A DNA stretch of 64,000 nt from Tubiluchus corallicola (Eukaryota > Priapulida > Priapulimorpha > Priapulimorphida > Tubiluchidae), in NCBI GenBank assembly GCA_030141605.1, contig JAQGDQ010000197.1, forward strand, positions 228,501 to 292,500, read 5' to 3'. Position numbers and translations under genes: made by a program. The notes below the pieces were generated by a model. The model saw nothing but the letters and a program-made list of their open reading frames with translations, was not told where the DNA came from and made no database searches. Positions 49,746 to 61,689 of this stretch are shown here, piece by piece. Position 1 is the first letter of the stretch; each line of letters opens with the position of its first letter.

Positions 49746-51481
49746 AAGACGCGTGTAAAGGACTGCAGAATACATGGTTAGAAAGTCCAGAATGAACAAA
49801 GTCCAGGTGGAAGTTGAAAAAGGTTGGCATTGCTGGTGTTCAAATTTTCAGAAAGGCTCCCGTAGTAGCTCAAATTGGGTAAGCCAGTCCTTTGCGACTG
49901 GCTAACAAACAAGCCTACCGTCAGCATCGAATCCAAGGAATAATTTGCCATGTTTATTAACACGAACAAAATGGGCAGCAAGACGAGTCGTTTTAAATCT
50001 TGTTTAAGCGTACAGGAATACCTGCTTGATAGGCAAGTGGAGATTGTGCGCCCTCGCTGCCAACTAGGTTAATTGTACGTGTTATAGGCTTTAAATATAG
50101 TGAAGATTTGACTGTTGTACAACGCACTCAACGTGATTTAGAAGATAAACGCTTTTGCAAATATACACACTCCATTAACTGTATTGTGCTTCTCATTCGT
50201 AGAGCAGGTTCTGGGTACTATTTCCCGCCAAAATTGCTTTAAATTATTTATTTGCAAAATGTTTATTATAGAATTATACCGTTCACAAAGATCAGGTCAC
50301 AATTTTATGGTAATCACCGCAAAGATCGACGCTAGGCGAACTTGGAGATATTAATCACAATGCAACCACAACTGAGGAAATCAGACGTTTAACGGGAGAA
50401 AACGTGACAACAAAACTAACTATTGTGGCACTTTCCTTAAGCTATTTTATGCCGCGTAGCCTTTCACGTTACATCCTCCCACCCCATACAACATCTTACT
50501 GCCCCTCTCACACCCGACACCCTACTTCCTCTTTCGTATTTTCAACACCTTACACTATAGCCACCAGCACGTCAACCCATGGCAAGCATACCAACCTGCC
50601 AGGCCGCCAAAAGTGCCAAACTTTTAATATGGTGGCTATATACCTGTATGGGACTGATAGGTAGGTTAATATTATATGACTGAGTACTAGATGATATAAG
50701 TGACGAGCATTTCCAAATTTTATCCTTTATTACATAGGAAAGCCTGGCATCCTGTATATAATATTCCACAATTTCGAACCTGCCTAGTTAAAAACGTAAC
50801 CAGGATAATATTTCAACTAACTGCTTGTCTGTTTTTAACTTGTGCTTAAAGGTTATTACTGTGTGACATAACTATAGCTCATTAATTGCACTTGAATGCT
50901 GCAAGTAAAATGTCAGGCAAATGCAATAAATTGCTGCTGAGTCGTTACTAACTCAAGTCGATTAATAATGGTAAAACTTTTGCTGAATTTACTGCGTATT
51001 CACGCTATACGCTGCAATAATATGTTCGATATTTAAGCACTTTGATTAAGCTGTGAGAAGCAGATTATTGACGATGACAAAACTGATCCTCTGAAGATTT
51101 AATCCCGTGGATGTCAGAAGACCTAGCCTTCAGAAACAGCGCCAACGTGGATAAAAGCCGAGACTCAAGCTAACTAGGTTACGAGGAGCATAAGCTGGGA
51201 AATTGCAAAAATAAAACAAACTGTCAAAAAGTAGGAGAGCTCAGAATTTTTTTTATCTTTATTCAATTCACAATTGTTCGTTTAAAAAAACTTCTGTAAT
51301 GTTACTTTTGCCGGCTAATTTAGTGACGCTTGCTCGTTTTCTATGCACGATTTTAATCAATAATGTTTTATTACAATTTTTCCGTGAAGTACATGAGTTT
51401 AAAACTACAAACAATAAAATTAAATTAATTCGATGAGTTTTATGAATATGCAAGCAGCTGACTAACAAACCACTGGCATAG
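49746..51481. other. No gene recognised
   Basis: Short frames only. About 50460-50600 is unusually C-rich on the plus strand (CCCACCCCAT, CCCGACACCC) relative to its surroundings, without an identified cause. Confidence 0.5.
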
Positions 51482-51745
51482 CAGTGTCCAGTTTTTTGCT
51501 TAATTGACGGCTGTGTCTACTGCCTTGCGGTGCCCAATGTATACAATAGACATAATGAGCGTTTGATAATTTGATGACAGCTGGAAATGGTAATGTAAAT
51601 GGTGCGACCATGGCCCTTATATAACAGTGTCTGGTTTTTTGCTGGATTAACTGCTGTGTGTGAGCAGAATTCTTTTATTTTAGAATTCCGCCTACTCATT
51701 GTCTGTTATAGACGTAATATGCGTTTGATGATGATAACGGCGAGT
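51482..51745. repeat. Diverged tandem duplication, offset about 143 bp
   Basis: CAGTGTCCAGTTTTTTGCT at 51482 recurs as CAGTGTCTGGTTTTTTGCT at 51625. Later blocks also recur (GACGGCTGTGT/AACTGCTGTGT, and TAGACATAATGAGCGTTTGAT/TAGACGTAATATGCGTTTGAT, cited to 20 bases). Confidence 0.7.
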
Positions 51746-52796
51746 TTACTGTTACACAAGTGTCTCTGGTCAAAGCATATATCAGGTTTGTTTACTGATC
51801 TTGAAAGGTCTTTTTACATACGTTAGACATTTGGTTATTCAGTGTGTACAACAGACACAAGGGCTATTCCGTAAGCAGTTAGAATAAGATAGATGAAACG
51901 GGCAGTAGGTAGATGGATAACAAATTAATTGCAAGGCAGACATTAGCCTGATAAACGTGTGTTTTTCAGTGTGACAGTTTTCTTCACAAAGAAAAGGTGG
52001 TCAATTTTCGGAAGCGTTATGATTTATTTTGCATGATTTAGTTTTGGTGTAATATGAACAAGATTTGTGTGCATCTTCAAATTCACCTAAAAACATTCGC
52101 AAGAGTCAGCAATCTTTTTCTCTTTTTTACTGTTCGTTTTCTTTTGTTTAATATCAAACGTTCTTTATTACCAGCAGTCATTATAAAGATCATTACTTTC
52201 GTGACGCTAATTGATGGAAACTCTACGCCATCTGATTAAAACACGATTGCACGACTGATAATTCCTGCAAAACATTACTTGTCGACATGGATTTTAGAAT
52301 GGTAACATTTGACAATGTTCCTTGATTGATTCAATTAGACAGTTATAACGTGTTTGAATTAACTTCCATTTTCGCTCAATTTTTAACCAGAACAAAAATG
52401 GCCACCGAGGAATTGCATTAAAATTGCGATAATACAGCCAAGGTGAGGCCTTTTGGGTGTTCTTTTAAATAAAATGGCTACTAGCTGCACCTCGTTGAAA
52501 GACGTAGTCAGCAATAGGACTATTGCTTTTTGGAAAATACAAAAATTACGGACTGGCAGAGAATAACTGCGTTCGCGACTGGTTTTTAGCCGAGATACAA
52601 TTATCATTTTTCCCAAGCCATCGCCTGTTGGAAGCCAAATGTGCGGGAAAATACAACCGATTTGGCGTTATTGTTGCCATTGAATAAGTGCCGTTTGTCT
52701 AAAAGGAATTGAATTCGACGTTAATGTTTAGAAAATCTCATAAAAGCTGGGAGTTTACGCAAACCGTCGGTTTCTCTGTTCTTTCGAGATACGCAA

Positions 52797-52874
52797 ATGA
52801 GAAAAATGGCTGCTGTGCTGCTGAAGATATTCAACGTGGACGAGCAAAATAGAAGAGCAGAAATCATTCCGAAG
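52797..52874 (+). CDS. Candidate first coding exon, gene unknown
   Basis: An ATG at 52797 opens 26 codons (MRKMAAVLLKIFNVDEQNRR, then AEIIPK) that end exactly at AAG|GTAAGTC, a strong splice donor, in phase 0. The open frame continues past the donor with less protein-like sequence. A possible acceptor (CCTTGCAG|CATAAACGC) occurs at about 53340 and would add only about ten codons before a stop; I do not regard that join as established. The product is unknown. Confidence 0.4.
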
Positions 52875-53151
52875 GTAAGTCTGTATAAATTTTATTTATC
52901 ACCAAGATTTAGCATGTACGAATGTATTCGTAGACACAATGCATCTCCAGTTTATAACTTCATAAAATTGTCATCGCAATGATAGTTGTTTTCGTAATTC
53001 GGACATGTTTTGCTGTTAAGAGTGGAAACTGGGCGATTTCAACAATTGATTTCAATAACGTGCAAAGATTTTTTTGTTGTGCCTAATTAACACAGTAATT
53101 TAAATAACATAAAACTACGCATTTATGGTTATTGCCCTGTTTTGCCTTATT

Positions 53152-53345
53152 TTAAGTAAAAAGCCAAGGCTCTTGGGAAGTTGACCTTATTTTAATGTTT
53201 GGGGAAAATGTTAAAGCGTTTCAGCAATAAATTTGTGATAAACGCTTATAATTACTAGACCTGATTTAAAGTTACGATTACTTCACGCGTGAGCGGGCTC
53301 ATTTTTAACGAAAATGACATCATCATACGGTTGCCTTGCAGCATA
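53152..53345 (+). mobile_element. Probable partial or diverged copy of the TTAA MITE family
   Basis: Starts at TTAAGTAAAAAGCCAAGG and continues with CTTATTTTAATGTT, AAAATGTTAAAG and ATTTAAAGTTACGATTACTTCA, in the same order as the left half of copies B and C. No matching right end is seen, so the right limit is approximate. Confidence 0.5.
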
Positions 53346-54149
53346 AACGCTTATCCCACCAGATGCTTGAATAAAACTTTTTGCAGCAGCAGACACAGTT
53401 ATCAACTACAGACAATCCAAGATTTAAACGAGAGATTATTAATACCATTTTTTTCTTTTTGATGAATCCGGTTGCCCACTATTTAGCGAGAGCCAGTTAC
53501 CGATGGTAATGTTATAATCATCAACCCGGCTAGTCAGTGCCGACAAAGTAACAGAATAATTATTTTAACAAGCTAAAACTGAATTCTGTAAGCTAAGTAA
53601 AGCCCCGGATATTTTCTGTGAGCTGTCTGCTTCGCAGACTTCCATGCTTATGTGTAATTATTGTGTATACTACTTACGCATTTTGAGGTATAATCCTGCG
53701 GACTAAAACTATGTAGGCGCTTTGAAGTTGTTGCTAATTGATCCGGTGACTAATTTTTACATAAACGCAGTTAAACCCAAAGTTTTAGTCAACCAGAATA
53801 GCGAGATTTCTGAGTAAACTGCTTGCCTTCGTGCTGCACACCAGGTTACGCCATTTTTTCAAATACGCCCGCAGTGAGATTCGTTTTGATGAAGATAACA
53901 ATGATTTAAATTTCATTTGTATTTTTAAGCAAGGCATTTTATGTTCGTATATTACGTGTTTATTTCAATGTTTTAAGTGTATGCTAAGTAGTTCGAGAGT
54001 AGGTAGTGTCTATGTATGACATGCGTGTCTTCAGTTTTCAATTTGAACTGCATTTTTAACAGAATGTAATTTCAGAATACTTTTTCATTTTGGTACGGTT
54101 AGTGAATCAGCTCAACTCAGTACAGTTCTATACTGTCATAAAACGTTTT

Positions 54150-54290
54150 TGGCAATTTAGCACTTTTGATATTGTAGCTGTTTTGCAGTGTAGCAGTTTA
54201 GCCACTTTTGTTGCAGCATGGTAGTTTTACAACATGGCAGTGTTGTAGTTGTGCTGTACAGATTTACAGTTTGGTGCTTAGTAATATGGT
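54150..54290. repeat. Degenerate minisatellite, period about 16-18 bp (GTTTTGCAGTGTAGCA-like)
   Basis: Consecutive units include TTTTTGGCAATTTAGCA, CTTTTGATATTGTAGCT, GTTTTGCAGTGTAGCA, GTTTTACAACATGGCA and GTGTTGTAGTTGTGCT. The array lies between the candidate exon at 52.8 kb and the LINE at 54.5 kb. Confidence 0.6.
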
Positions 54291-54550
54291 GTAAAAGAAA
54301 AGTTGTTAGTACTTGTATTAACCTTCATCATACCAGCGTTGGTTGATAAAAATTTACAATTTTCACCAGTTTAGATCTCCAATACTTGGCTGAAGACTGG
54401 TGCTTGTCAGGCTGGCTTCGTTGATAACAGAAAACGTATAAACGTCATCAGTAGATGTCGCTAGCATGCAATTTACTGTTTTGTTTACAGTAGTAAAACT
54501 TTGCGAAAATGTAAACGGGAGAACAACACATAATTTGTTATATCACTTCT

Positions 54551-57040
54551 TAGTAGTAGTAGTAGTAAAATCTTTATTTGCCATTTTAAAAACATTGACC
54601 ATCATATTAACAGACAGACAATCAGTGTTAGTTCATATTAAAAACACACTGTTCTGGGCAAATGCGTCTGGTGCAAGTTAAACTATAAGTGCAACTAGAA
54701 ATTCAAAAATAAAATATAAACTAGTTTAGTAAGGTCTAGGAAAAATTGAAATTATGATTTGAGTAAGTATCATCGTGTTCGTATGTCGGATATTCAAAAC
54801 GAGTCATTAAATGTTTTTTTTTAATTTAGACTTGAATATTGATAAAGAGCTGCTGTGTTTTAGTGAGTGATGTCGGTAATGAATTCCAAAGTTGTACTGC
54901 TTGCTTAGTAATGGAATTCTTTCCATATTGATTGTTCGTTCTAATGTTTCTTAAATTTAGTGTTCTGTTATTCATACTGGGGTTTTTAAGAAGTGGGAGC
55001 TTATTGTTTTTGAAAGGAGAATTAATATTGTTGATATATTTATAGAGAAACAGGAGAGTTTGATAATCTCCGTGGGCTTCTAATATCGGGATTTTCATGG
55101 AGTTTCTTAAAGAGGTGGCTGAATATTTACTTGTATTGTGAGATGATTTCAAAGAATGGCCAATATCTAATCGTAAAGCACATTTTTCAAGTACATTTAA
55201 TTTGATGTATGACTTTCTTTTCACTTTTTGGTACAGTATGCGGGCATATAAATAATGGGGCAAAATTAAAGTTTTGTAAATTAGAATTTTTGTTTGTTTT
55301 GATAGCTGTCCTCTGATTTGTCGAAGCTACGAAGTACTTAATGCCATTTTTTACAAATGTTGATGAACTGCTCTTCCCATGTAAGCATGTTGTCCAACTT
55401 AACACCTAAGAAATTAAAAACTTTTGACTGCACGATAACATCATTTTCTATTTGCAAGGATATAGCAGCTGTATTTTCAGTATTGTTCATTGTTCGGGAT
55501 AATACCATAAATTCTGTTTTGTCACTATTCATTTTTAGCTTATAATAATTAAATGCCATGTTGATATTCTTTATGTCTTTTTCTAAGTACTGTTTTGCAA
55601 TGCTGATATGCTCGTGAGCCAGATAAATAGTCGTGTCGTCTGCATATTGCGCAATACTTGAATGTTGTAGAACGTTAGAAATATTGTTGATGTAAAGGTT
55701 AAACAGTAGAGGTCCCAACAGTGTGCCCTGTGGGATACCTCGTTGAAGGTTAGCCCAATCTGAGAATGTCGTAGAGTTTATTTTAACCCGCTGCTTTCTA
55801 TTTTGTAGGTAATCATTAATTAATTTTAATGCTGATTGTTCAAATCCAAGTTCTTTCAAATGATCTAATGTAGTGTGTGATTTAAACTGTCGAAAGCTTT
55901 ACTTAAATCTAGAAAAACTGCTGCCACATATTTGTTTTTATCAAGATTATCTCGCCAGTTTTCAGTTACGTTTATTATAGCATCGACAGTTGAATGTTTT
56001 TTTCTAAATCCGAATTGATGTTTCGATAAGAGTTCATTTTGATTGACATATGTAATAATTTGATCATAGATTACTCTTTCCCGAATTTTACTCATACAAT
56101 GAACTATTAATACTGGTCTGTAATTTATTGGTTCATCTTTAGCATCTTCATCTCTAGCATTCTTTTTGTGGATTGGTGTAATATTAGCTGTTTTGCATTG
56201 ATCAGGAAATTTGCCACGCATTATTATTTGGTTAGTGATATAGGTTATATGTGGAGCAATTAAATGCATACTGTCCTTTAGAATTTTTATTGGTATGTCA
56301 GATGTGCCACTACCTTGGCATCTAAATTATTTATTATTTTTAAAATATCAGCAAAACTAACACTGGAAAATGAAAATTGGTTATTTGCAGGTCCTACAGT
56401 TTTTAGTTTGTCCTTTATGGTATCAGTATAATCATTCTGCAAATTAAAGTTTCCGAGGTTAACAAACGTCTCATTTAACAAATTTGCAATATCTTTGGGT
56501 TTCGTTATTGTGGTATTGTCGATTTTAAGTTCATTTACCCTATTTTGTTTATTTTTATGTTTATTTATAACATTGTTGATCACTGTCCATTTTTGTTTTG
56601 TAGTGGAGGCACTACTGCATTGTTCTTGAATATATCTATTTTTTAGAATTTTATTAAGATTGTTGAATTTGTTTCTAGCTTTCTTGTGCTTTGTGTGGTC
56701 ATTTTTAGATTTAGTGTTAAGCCACATGTTATATAAGTTATTTTTATTATTTCTTAAATCATTAAGTTCAACATTTGTCCAATTACTTTCACAATTAAGC
56801 TCTAATTTGACGTTCAATTCTTTAACTTTTTTGAAAGGTGCATGAAGATCTAAGCAGTATTGGATATTGTTTATTAAAATGTCTACTTGAGTTTATATTT
56901 GTTGTAAGATATATCTCGCTCCAGTTCATTTTAGCTAAGTCATTTAAAAGGTATGTCTCACGATAGTGTGTGAAATCTCTGAAATTTCTAAAATCTGTGT
57001 CCAACTGTCTAATGCCTATGGTGCATCGAAGCATCCAGCG
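54551..57040 (-). mobile_element. 5'-truncated CR1/L2-like LINE with recognisable reverse transcriptase
   Basis: On the minus strand successive frames read through a non-LTR retrotransposon ORF2. They give an RT-upstream linker (56817-56287), fingers and palm with RPVLIVHCMSKIRERVIYDQ and the catalytic AVFLDLSKAFDSLNH (56269-55865), then GIPQGTLLGPLLFNLYINNI, the active-site box YADDTTIY (YADD at about 55646-55635), KMNSDKTEFMVLS and FLGVKLDNMLTW (55859-55338), and finally the C-terminal region to 54826. At least three frameshifts (near 56280, 55865 and 55370) break the ORF. No endonuclease is found upstream of about 57040, so the copy is 5'-truncated. The 3' end is AAATAAAGATTTTA followed by about five TAC/TAG-type triplets (54551-54566). 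A short tandem tail instead of poly(A) is usual for CR1/L2 relatives. Exact clade assignment is uncertain. Confidence 0.88.
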
Positions 57041-58678
57041 CCCTCTGTCAAAATCTTTGATTTGATCACAGACGTTCTCTTTCTCGCTTCCTTACGTGTG
57101 ACTATGCATTTTAGAGGCTAACTTCTATCATATTAATAATTTCAAACTCTTAACTACACGAATGCAAACAATTCAATCAGTTTTACTGCGGGGGACAAAG
57201 ATTTGAACAAACAATAAAAGTGCAAGTGAACATTAAAATTTCTTTCGTAACTCTACCTCTTTCTAAACGCAAAAATTTTGTTATTTGTAAAACCCAGTCA
57301 GAAAACTGGCCGTTATGAAGTGATATAAAATTTTATTCGGGTAATAAATGTCCTATAAACGTTCTTTACTCTCTTCAAACGTGCTCTGACTGAAAAGCTA
57401 TCTAATGAAATGGGACTGGAAACATGGTGCGCGCCATCGTTTTACTTTTGCCCGCAAAAGCAATAACTCTGTCTACTCCATCGTGCGACAAAGTAATTGG
57501 TAGTTTTGAAAAGAAGATTTAACAAGCAGACATGCAACACGTTTCACCATGACATGGAATTAGATGACGGTAAGGTAGCCACGAATAGCTTGTGGTTGTC
57601 TGTGTGTATTTGTTTAAATTTATATGTTATTTATATGTTAAATTTAAATTAAATTTTATATGTTCTAACAATTCCGGTGTAACTGGAGTAAGTTTCATAA
57701 ATTGGCAAAAGATGCCGCCACTCAATATAATTATCAACCCCGCAGCATGATTACACTACAAAACATCATAGTACAAAAACAGTATTATTAAAAAGCAGTA
57801 CTAATAAAAATACAGTAAAATACAGTTTATAAATACAGTAGAAGCGGAATTTCAGAACAAGTAGTCGTATTTCTACTCTATTTACGTTTTTCGGATGTGT
57901 ATGTAAAATTATTACACATGCCATATACCAGTAAGCTTGTACTGTCGCTTTATTGGAAAAACTGCAGTGTATTAAATGTGCTGAACCGCAATTTCATCTT
58001 GCTCATCAAGGCTCAAGTCAAGAGAAATTTTCTAGTATTCAGCTTGACAAATATTGTCTGAACATAAAATTTTTATCGTCGGTAATCAGTGTTTGTGCGA
58101 AGCCCTCAATCTTGCAAGCAAAAGTTCTGCTGACGACGGAGTGCTGCATGCGTCATCATTTAATTCGCATTTTTATCAGTTCCACAATCATTTTTCACCA
58201 TTAAGGCTGGCAAAGTCGTGAATGCAGCAATTAGCATAGATGGAATTCGAAATGCACTGCCAGGCCTCAACATTTACCAAAGCAAATTATTTAAATTAAC
58301 TTTAGTAGTGCTGAAGCACTGAAGGATTTGTATAAAATCAACGCTCTTATAGAGATGTCACTGCTAACATGATGTGATAAATTGGGAGGGGGTAATGTAA
58401 TTCTAGCTCAAATGTAAACATAGTTTGGAGGCTCTTTCGTTTAGTATTTACCTAGTTCGAGCTTTTTGGCGATACAAACCCGTAATGGAATAGGCTTGAC
58501 AGTTACCGTACACTTGTATTCAACTACTATGAAATAATAACATACAATACTAACAATACTCTAAAGTTGCTAACATAATTAACAATCAAATTGTGTAAAC
58601 ATTAAATTCTATAGATTCTTCCTATTTCGAAAATATTTACTTATTAAATTACAAACAATTAATAACATTTCTTGGTTG
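57041..58678. other. No gene recognised
   Basis: Flank of the truncated LINE. No endonuclease domain and no other motif seen. Confidence 0.5.
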
Positions 58679-58753
58679 TTTCCTGCCAAAAATAAATATT
58701 TATCATCATTGCTCATACTTGTAAATATTTATTTTTGGCAGCCTGGCAGGAAA
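58679..58753. repeat. Strong two-part hairpin
   Basis: TGCCAAAAATAAATATTTA (58684-58702) pairs with TAAATATTTATTTTTGGCA (58722-58740), 19 of 19 bases with a 19-base loop. An outer TTTCCTGCC/GGCAGGAAA pair (58679-58687 with 58745-58753) overlaps the inner stem on the left. It could be the terminus of a fold-back element. Confidence 0.85.
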
Positions 58754-59206
58754 TGACTACGATTATTAAAAAAAAGGGATATTTATAATTTAGAAACCAC
58801 ATAGCTTAGAAATTATAGCAAAATTAAAATACAACAAAGCCTAAAAAGAGAACTTAGGATGTGATTTAAAAACACAAAGCTGCTTCCCTACTTAAACTGT
58901 ATTTAGCAAAAGGTAGACGTGGACGATTTAAAATCATTCAAGTTTATCTACATAATTCACTTCTTTGAGCGATACTGTAATATCGGTTTCATATTTGACC
59001 AAGTTAACGTTTACTAAAATATTGTGATGAATTTTCCAATATACCTTCGTGTGTTAAATATTGCCATCAAAGCTGAACAGTTTTTCGTTTCCACGAAATT
59101 TATTTTAATATTCGTGTTTCACTCGAATTTATTGCACAGCATTTAACAAATAACATTACTTTTGTGTTATATAACTTTACAGGACGTCGTTCTGACTACG
59201 TTTTGC

Positions 59207-59249
59207 TGCCACTACCACTACCACTACTACTGCCACTACCACTACCACT
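59207..59249. repeat. (CCACTA)n-like short tandem repeat
   Basis: CCACTA hexamers with ACT and GCC variants, about seven units. Confidence 0.85.
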
Positions 59250-60283
59250 TAAGGATACAAGTTCAAACTTTTAATGTCAAATATAGATTTCTTTTGATGC
59301 CTGCATATCATTACTAGTTTTTTGTGCCTCATGTCACTTAAATACTAAACAGCCGCCAGGAACCAAAATTATTCGAAATTTTCTTCCTTGTCCACATTCT
59401 CGAATTATCTTCAGCCCAGCTTCATATGGCTCTGATATTTAATCATTAGCGCATAGCAGTTCATGTCTAGATAACCGCCAAAGACCTCTCTTAACGGGAA
59501 TTTAGAACAAAAGTTTTCATCAATCAAAACCATTTTTTATACTTTTGGCAAGCTTTCTACAATTTAGGAACATAGTTTCTGTTAAAAGGTGGACTATCTC
59601 AAATAGGTGCTTTGGCATTATTATTTATTTGCATTATTGCATTATTATTTTTTGTATGAAAAAAACATTTAATCACCGAAAATAAAATCAAACACAAAGG
59701 TATTATTTAGCATTTTCATTTGAAATACCTCTTACGCGCTTTAATAAACAGCAGTGCATTATGAACTCGAGTAGAACATTTATTTCAACTCCAGTGAATT
59801 TTCTGTTCACAATGTTCGGTATTTAACGATAATCCATAAAATTGATCGTTCAACACAACTGCGTAATTATCCAACCAGCGACATTTGCACCGAACTGCGC
59901 CATTCGTCTGTTTTCCAATCAAAAACTCACTCCACCAAATACCCAGTAAGCAGTCGATTAAATCATTCGCTAAATAGATGAAACACCAAGAAGACGTGAG
60001 TTGTGCTTAAAAAAATAAACGTAACAATTTGGAGCACAATTTGTACATATACAAAAAGTCATATTGTAAACAGTTACTGTATCAGGCCGTTGGTGAAACA
60101 ATTACACGGGCTTGAATGCCAAGCTCTTGAGTAGCCAAGGTTTTCTGATACCCTTGGCTAAAACTACTGCTAACAGAAACAAACTATGGCTAAACTTAGC
60201 AGTTATGATTTATTATGTTTGCCCGGCTGGAAACGAGAAAAAATGGTTCATGGTTCATTGTATCGTAAATAGGCAACGAGAGT

Positions 60284-60454
<171 letters not shown>

Positions 60455-60925
60455 AACACTTTTAGCATCATCGTCTACAAAATACCGCTATTTAAGAACT
60501 TCGGCTTGTTAGCAAGTTATTCGACCTGGTTTGATTCCGTTAACACATTGAAATCTCAACAAAAATGCCAAGTGTAGCTGAACGTCACTAGAGCGCATAA
60601 ACATATCACAGACGCCAAGTGAACCTGTTTTACTTTGATTTAACCTTTACCATGTGGAATAAAAGGTCGCAGAAAGAGCGTTTTAACAGGGTAATAGAAC
60701 TCCGGGTGGTCTACAGTCTATAAGGAAAAATCGTTCAATCCTAGGTAGGTACCTCAAAGACCATTGATCCCAAATTACATGAAAACCTCGAATCTATTGG
60801 TTTATCGGAAAAATGTGGCTATGTCTGTCATCTTTTATTCTTTTGATCCAGCCTAAATTCGCTGCTGTTGCATTATAAAAGTTAGTGACTTTGCTAGGAC
60901 TAGAGTTAAGATACAGACTTTCTCG

Positions 60926-61080
60926 ATGGCAAATGACCCGATGACCATTGGTCTTTCCTCTTTTTTTAACTATGACTACTTATTTATTGTATTATTTTAT
61001 TTATTTCACCCCTTCGTTTTACGTTGTTAAACTGCATTTTTGTAAAGCAGAAAAATAAAAAAATAAATTAAATTAAATCA
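60926..61080 (+). mobile_element. LINE 3' tail fragment
   Basis: Begins with ATGGCAAATGACCCGATGACCATTGG, related to the block at 27443-27482 and 49696-49734, then a T-rich stretch and an AAATAAATTAAATTAAATC end. It matches the 3' region pattern of the CR1/L2-like fragments in this window, without coding sequence. Confidence 0.45.
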
Positions 61081-61130
61081 ATTAAAGTTAGGTTACAGCT
61101 AGTCTTTGAGCTGGATCATTAGAGCTAGGC

Positions 61131-61689
61131 TTAAAGGAAAGGTCAAGCCTTCTACGAGGTTAGGCTTATTTCAATGTTCGTGAAAAATGTTAGAAAGATT
61201 TAGTAATAAAACTGCAATAAGCGCCTCGTGCAACTAGCAAATCACTTTAAAGTCGTGTTCACTTCATGCTTCGGCGTTCCAATTTTCAATGCCCAATCTA
61301 ATTTCAATGACATCATTCGTCTTGAAGAAAAGTAGCGCATTGTCAACATTTACCAAAACTATATTAAGTTTTTACAAGAAAATAAATAGCTAATTTTGTA
61401 GTATTTTTGCGTAAACATTAGGTAAGCTCTAGAAGTTTGAATTAGTTTATGCAGCGCCGCTTATGGAAAGCCACGACGTACTTACGGAAAGCCACGAAAT
61501 CTCCCAGTTACGTCATGATTTTCAAGTGAATGGCGGCAACCACCAACGCCTGAAAAATTCTATTCAGAGAAACTATATTCCAAATTTATGCTTTATAGGC
61601 AGTTCTTTGCAAATTTCTTTGTTATATGTTTTTAAGTTTAAGTGATAACAGTAAAATAAACCCAACAACTGAACTCACCTTTCCTTTAA
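61131..61689 (+). mobile_element. TTAA-flanked MITE, copy C (559 bp)
   Basis: The ends are TTAAAGGAAAGGTCAAGCC and CTCACCTTTCCTTTAA. It shares with copies A and B the 5' block around TGTTAGAAAGATTTAGTAA and CACTTTAAAGTCG, and the 3' block GTGATAACAGTAAAATAAAC. The middle is longer than in the other copies and includes a short direct repeat, GGAAAGCCACGA, at about 61465 and 61486. Confidence 0.75.

Noticed and set aside
53331-53375. CCTTGCAG acceptor that could join the exon at 52797
   Set aside because: Would give only about ten more codons before a stop, and the stretch may belong to a MITE relic; not enough to call a gene.
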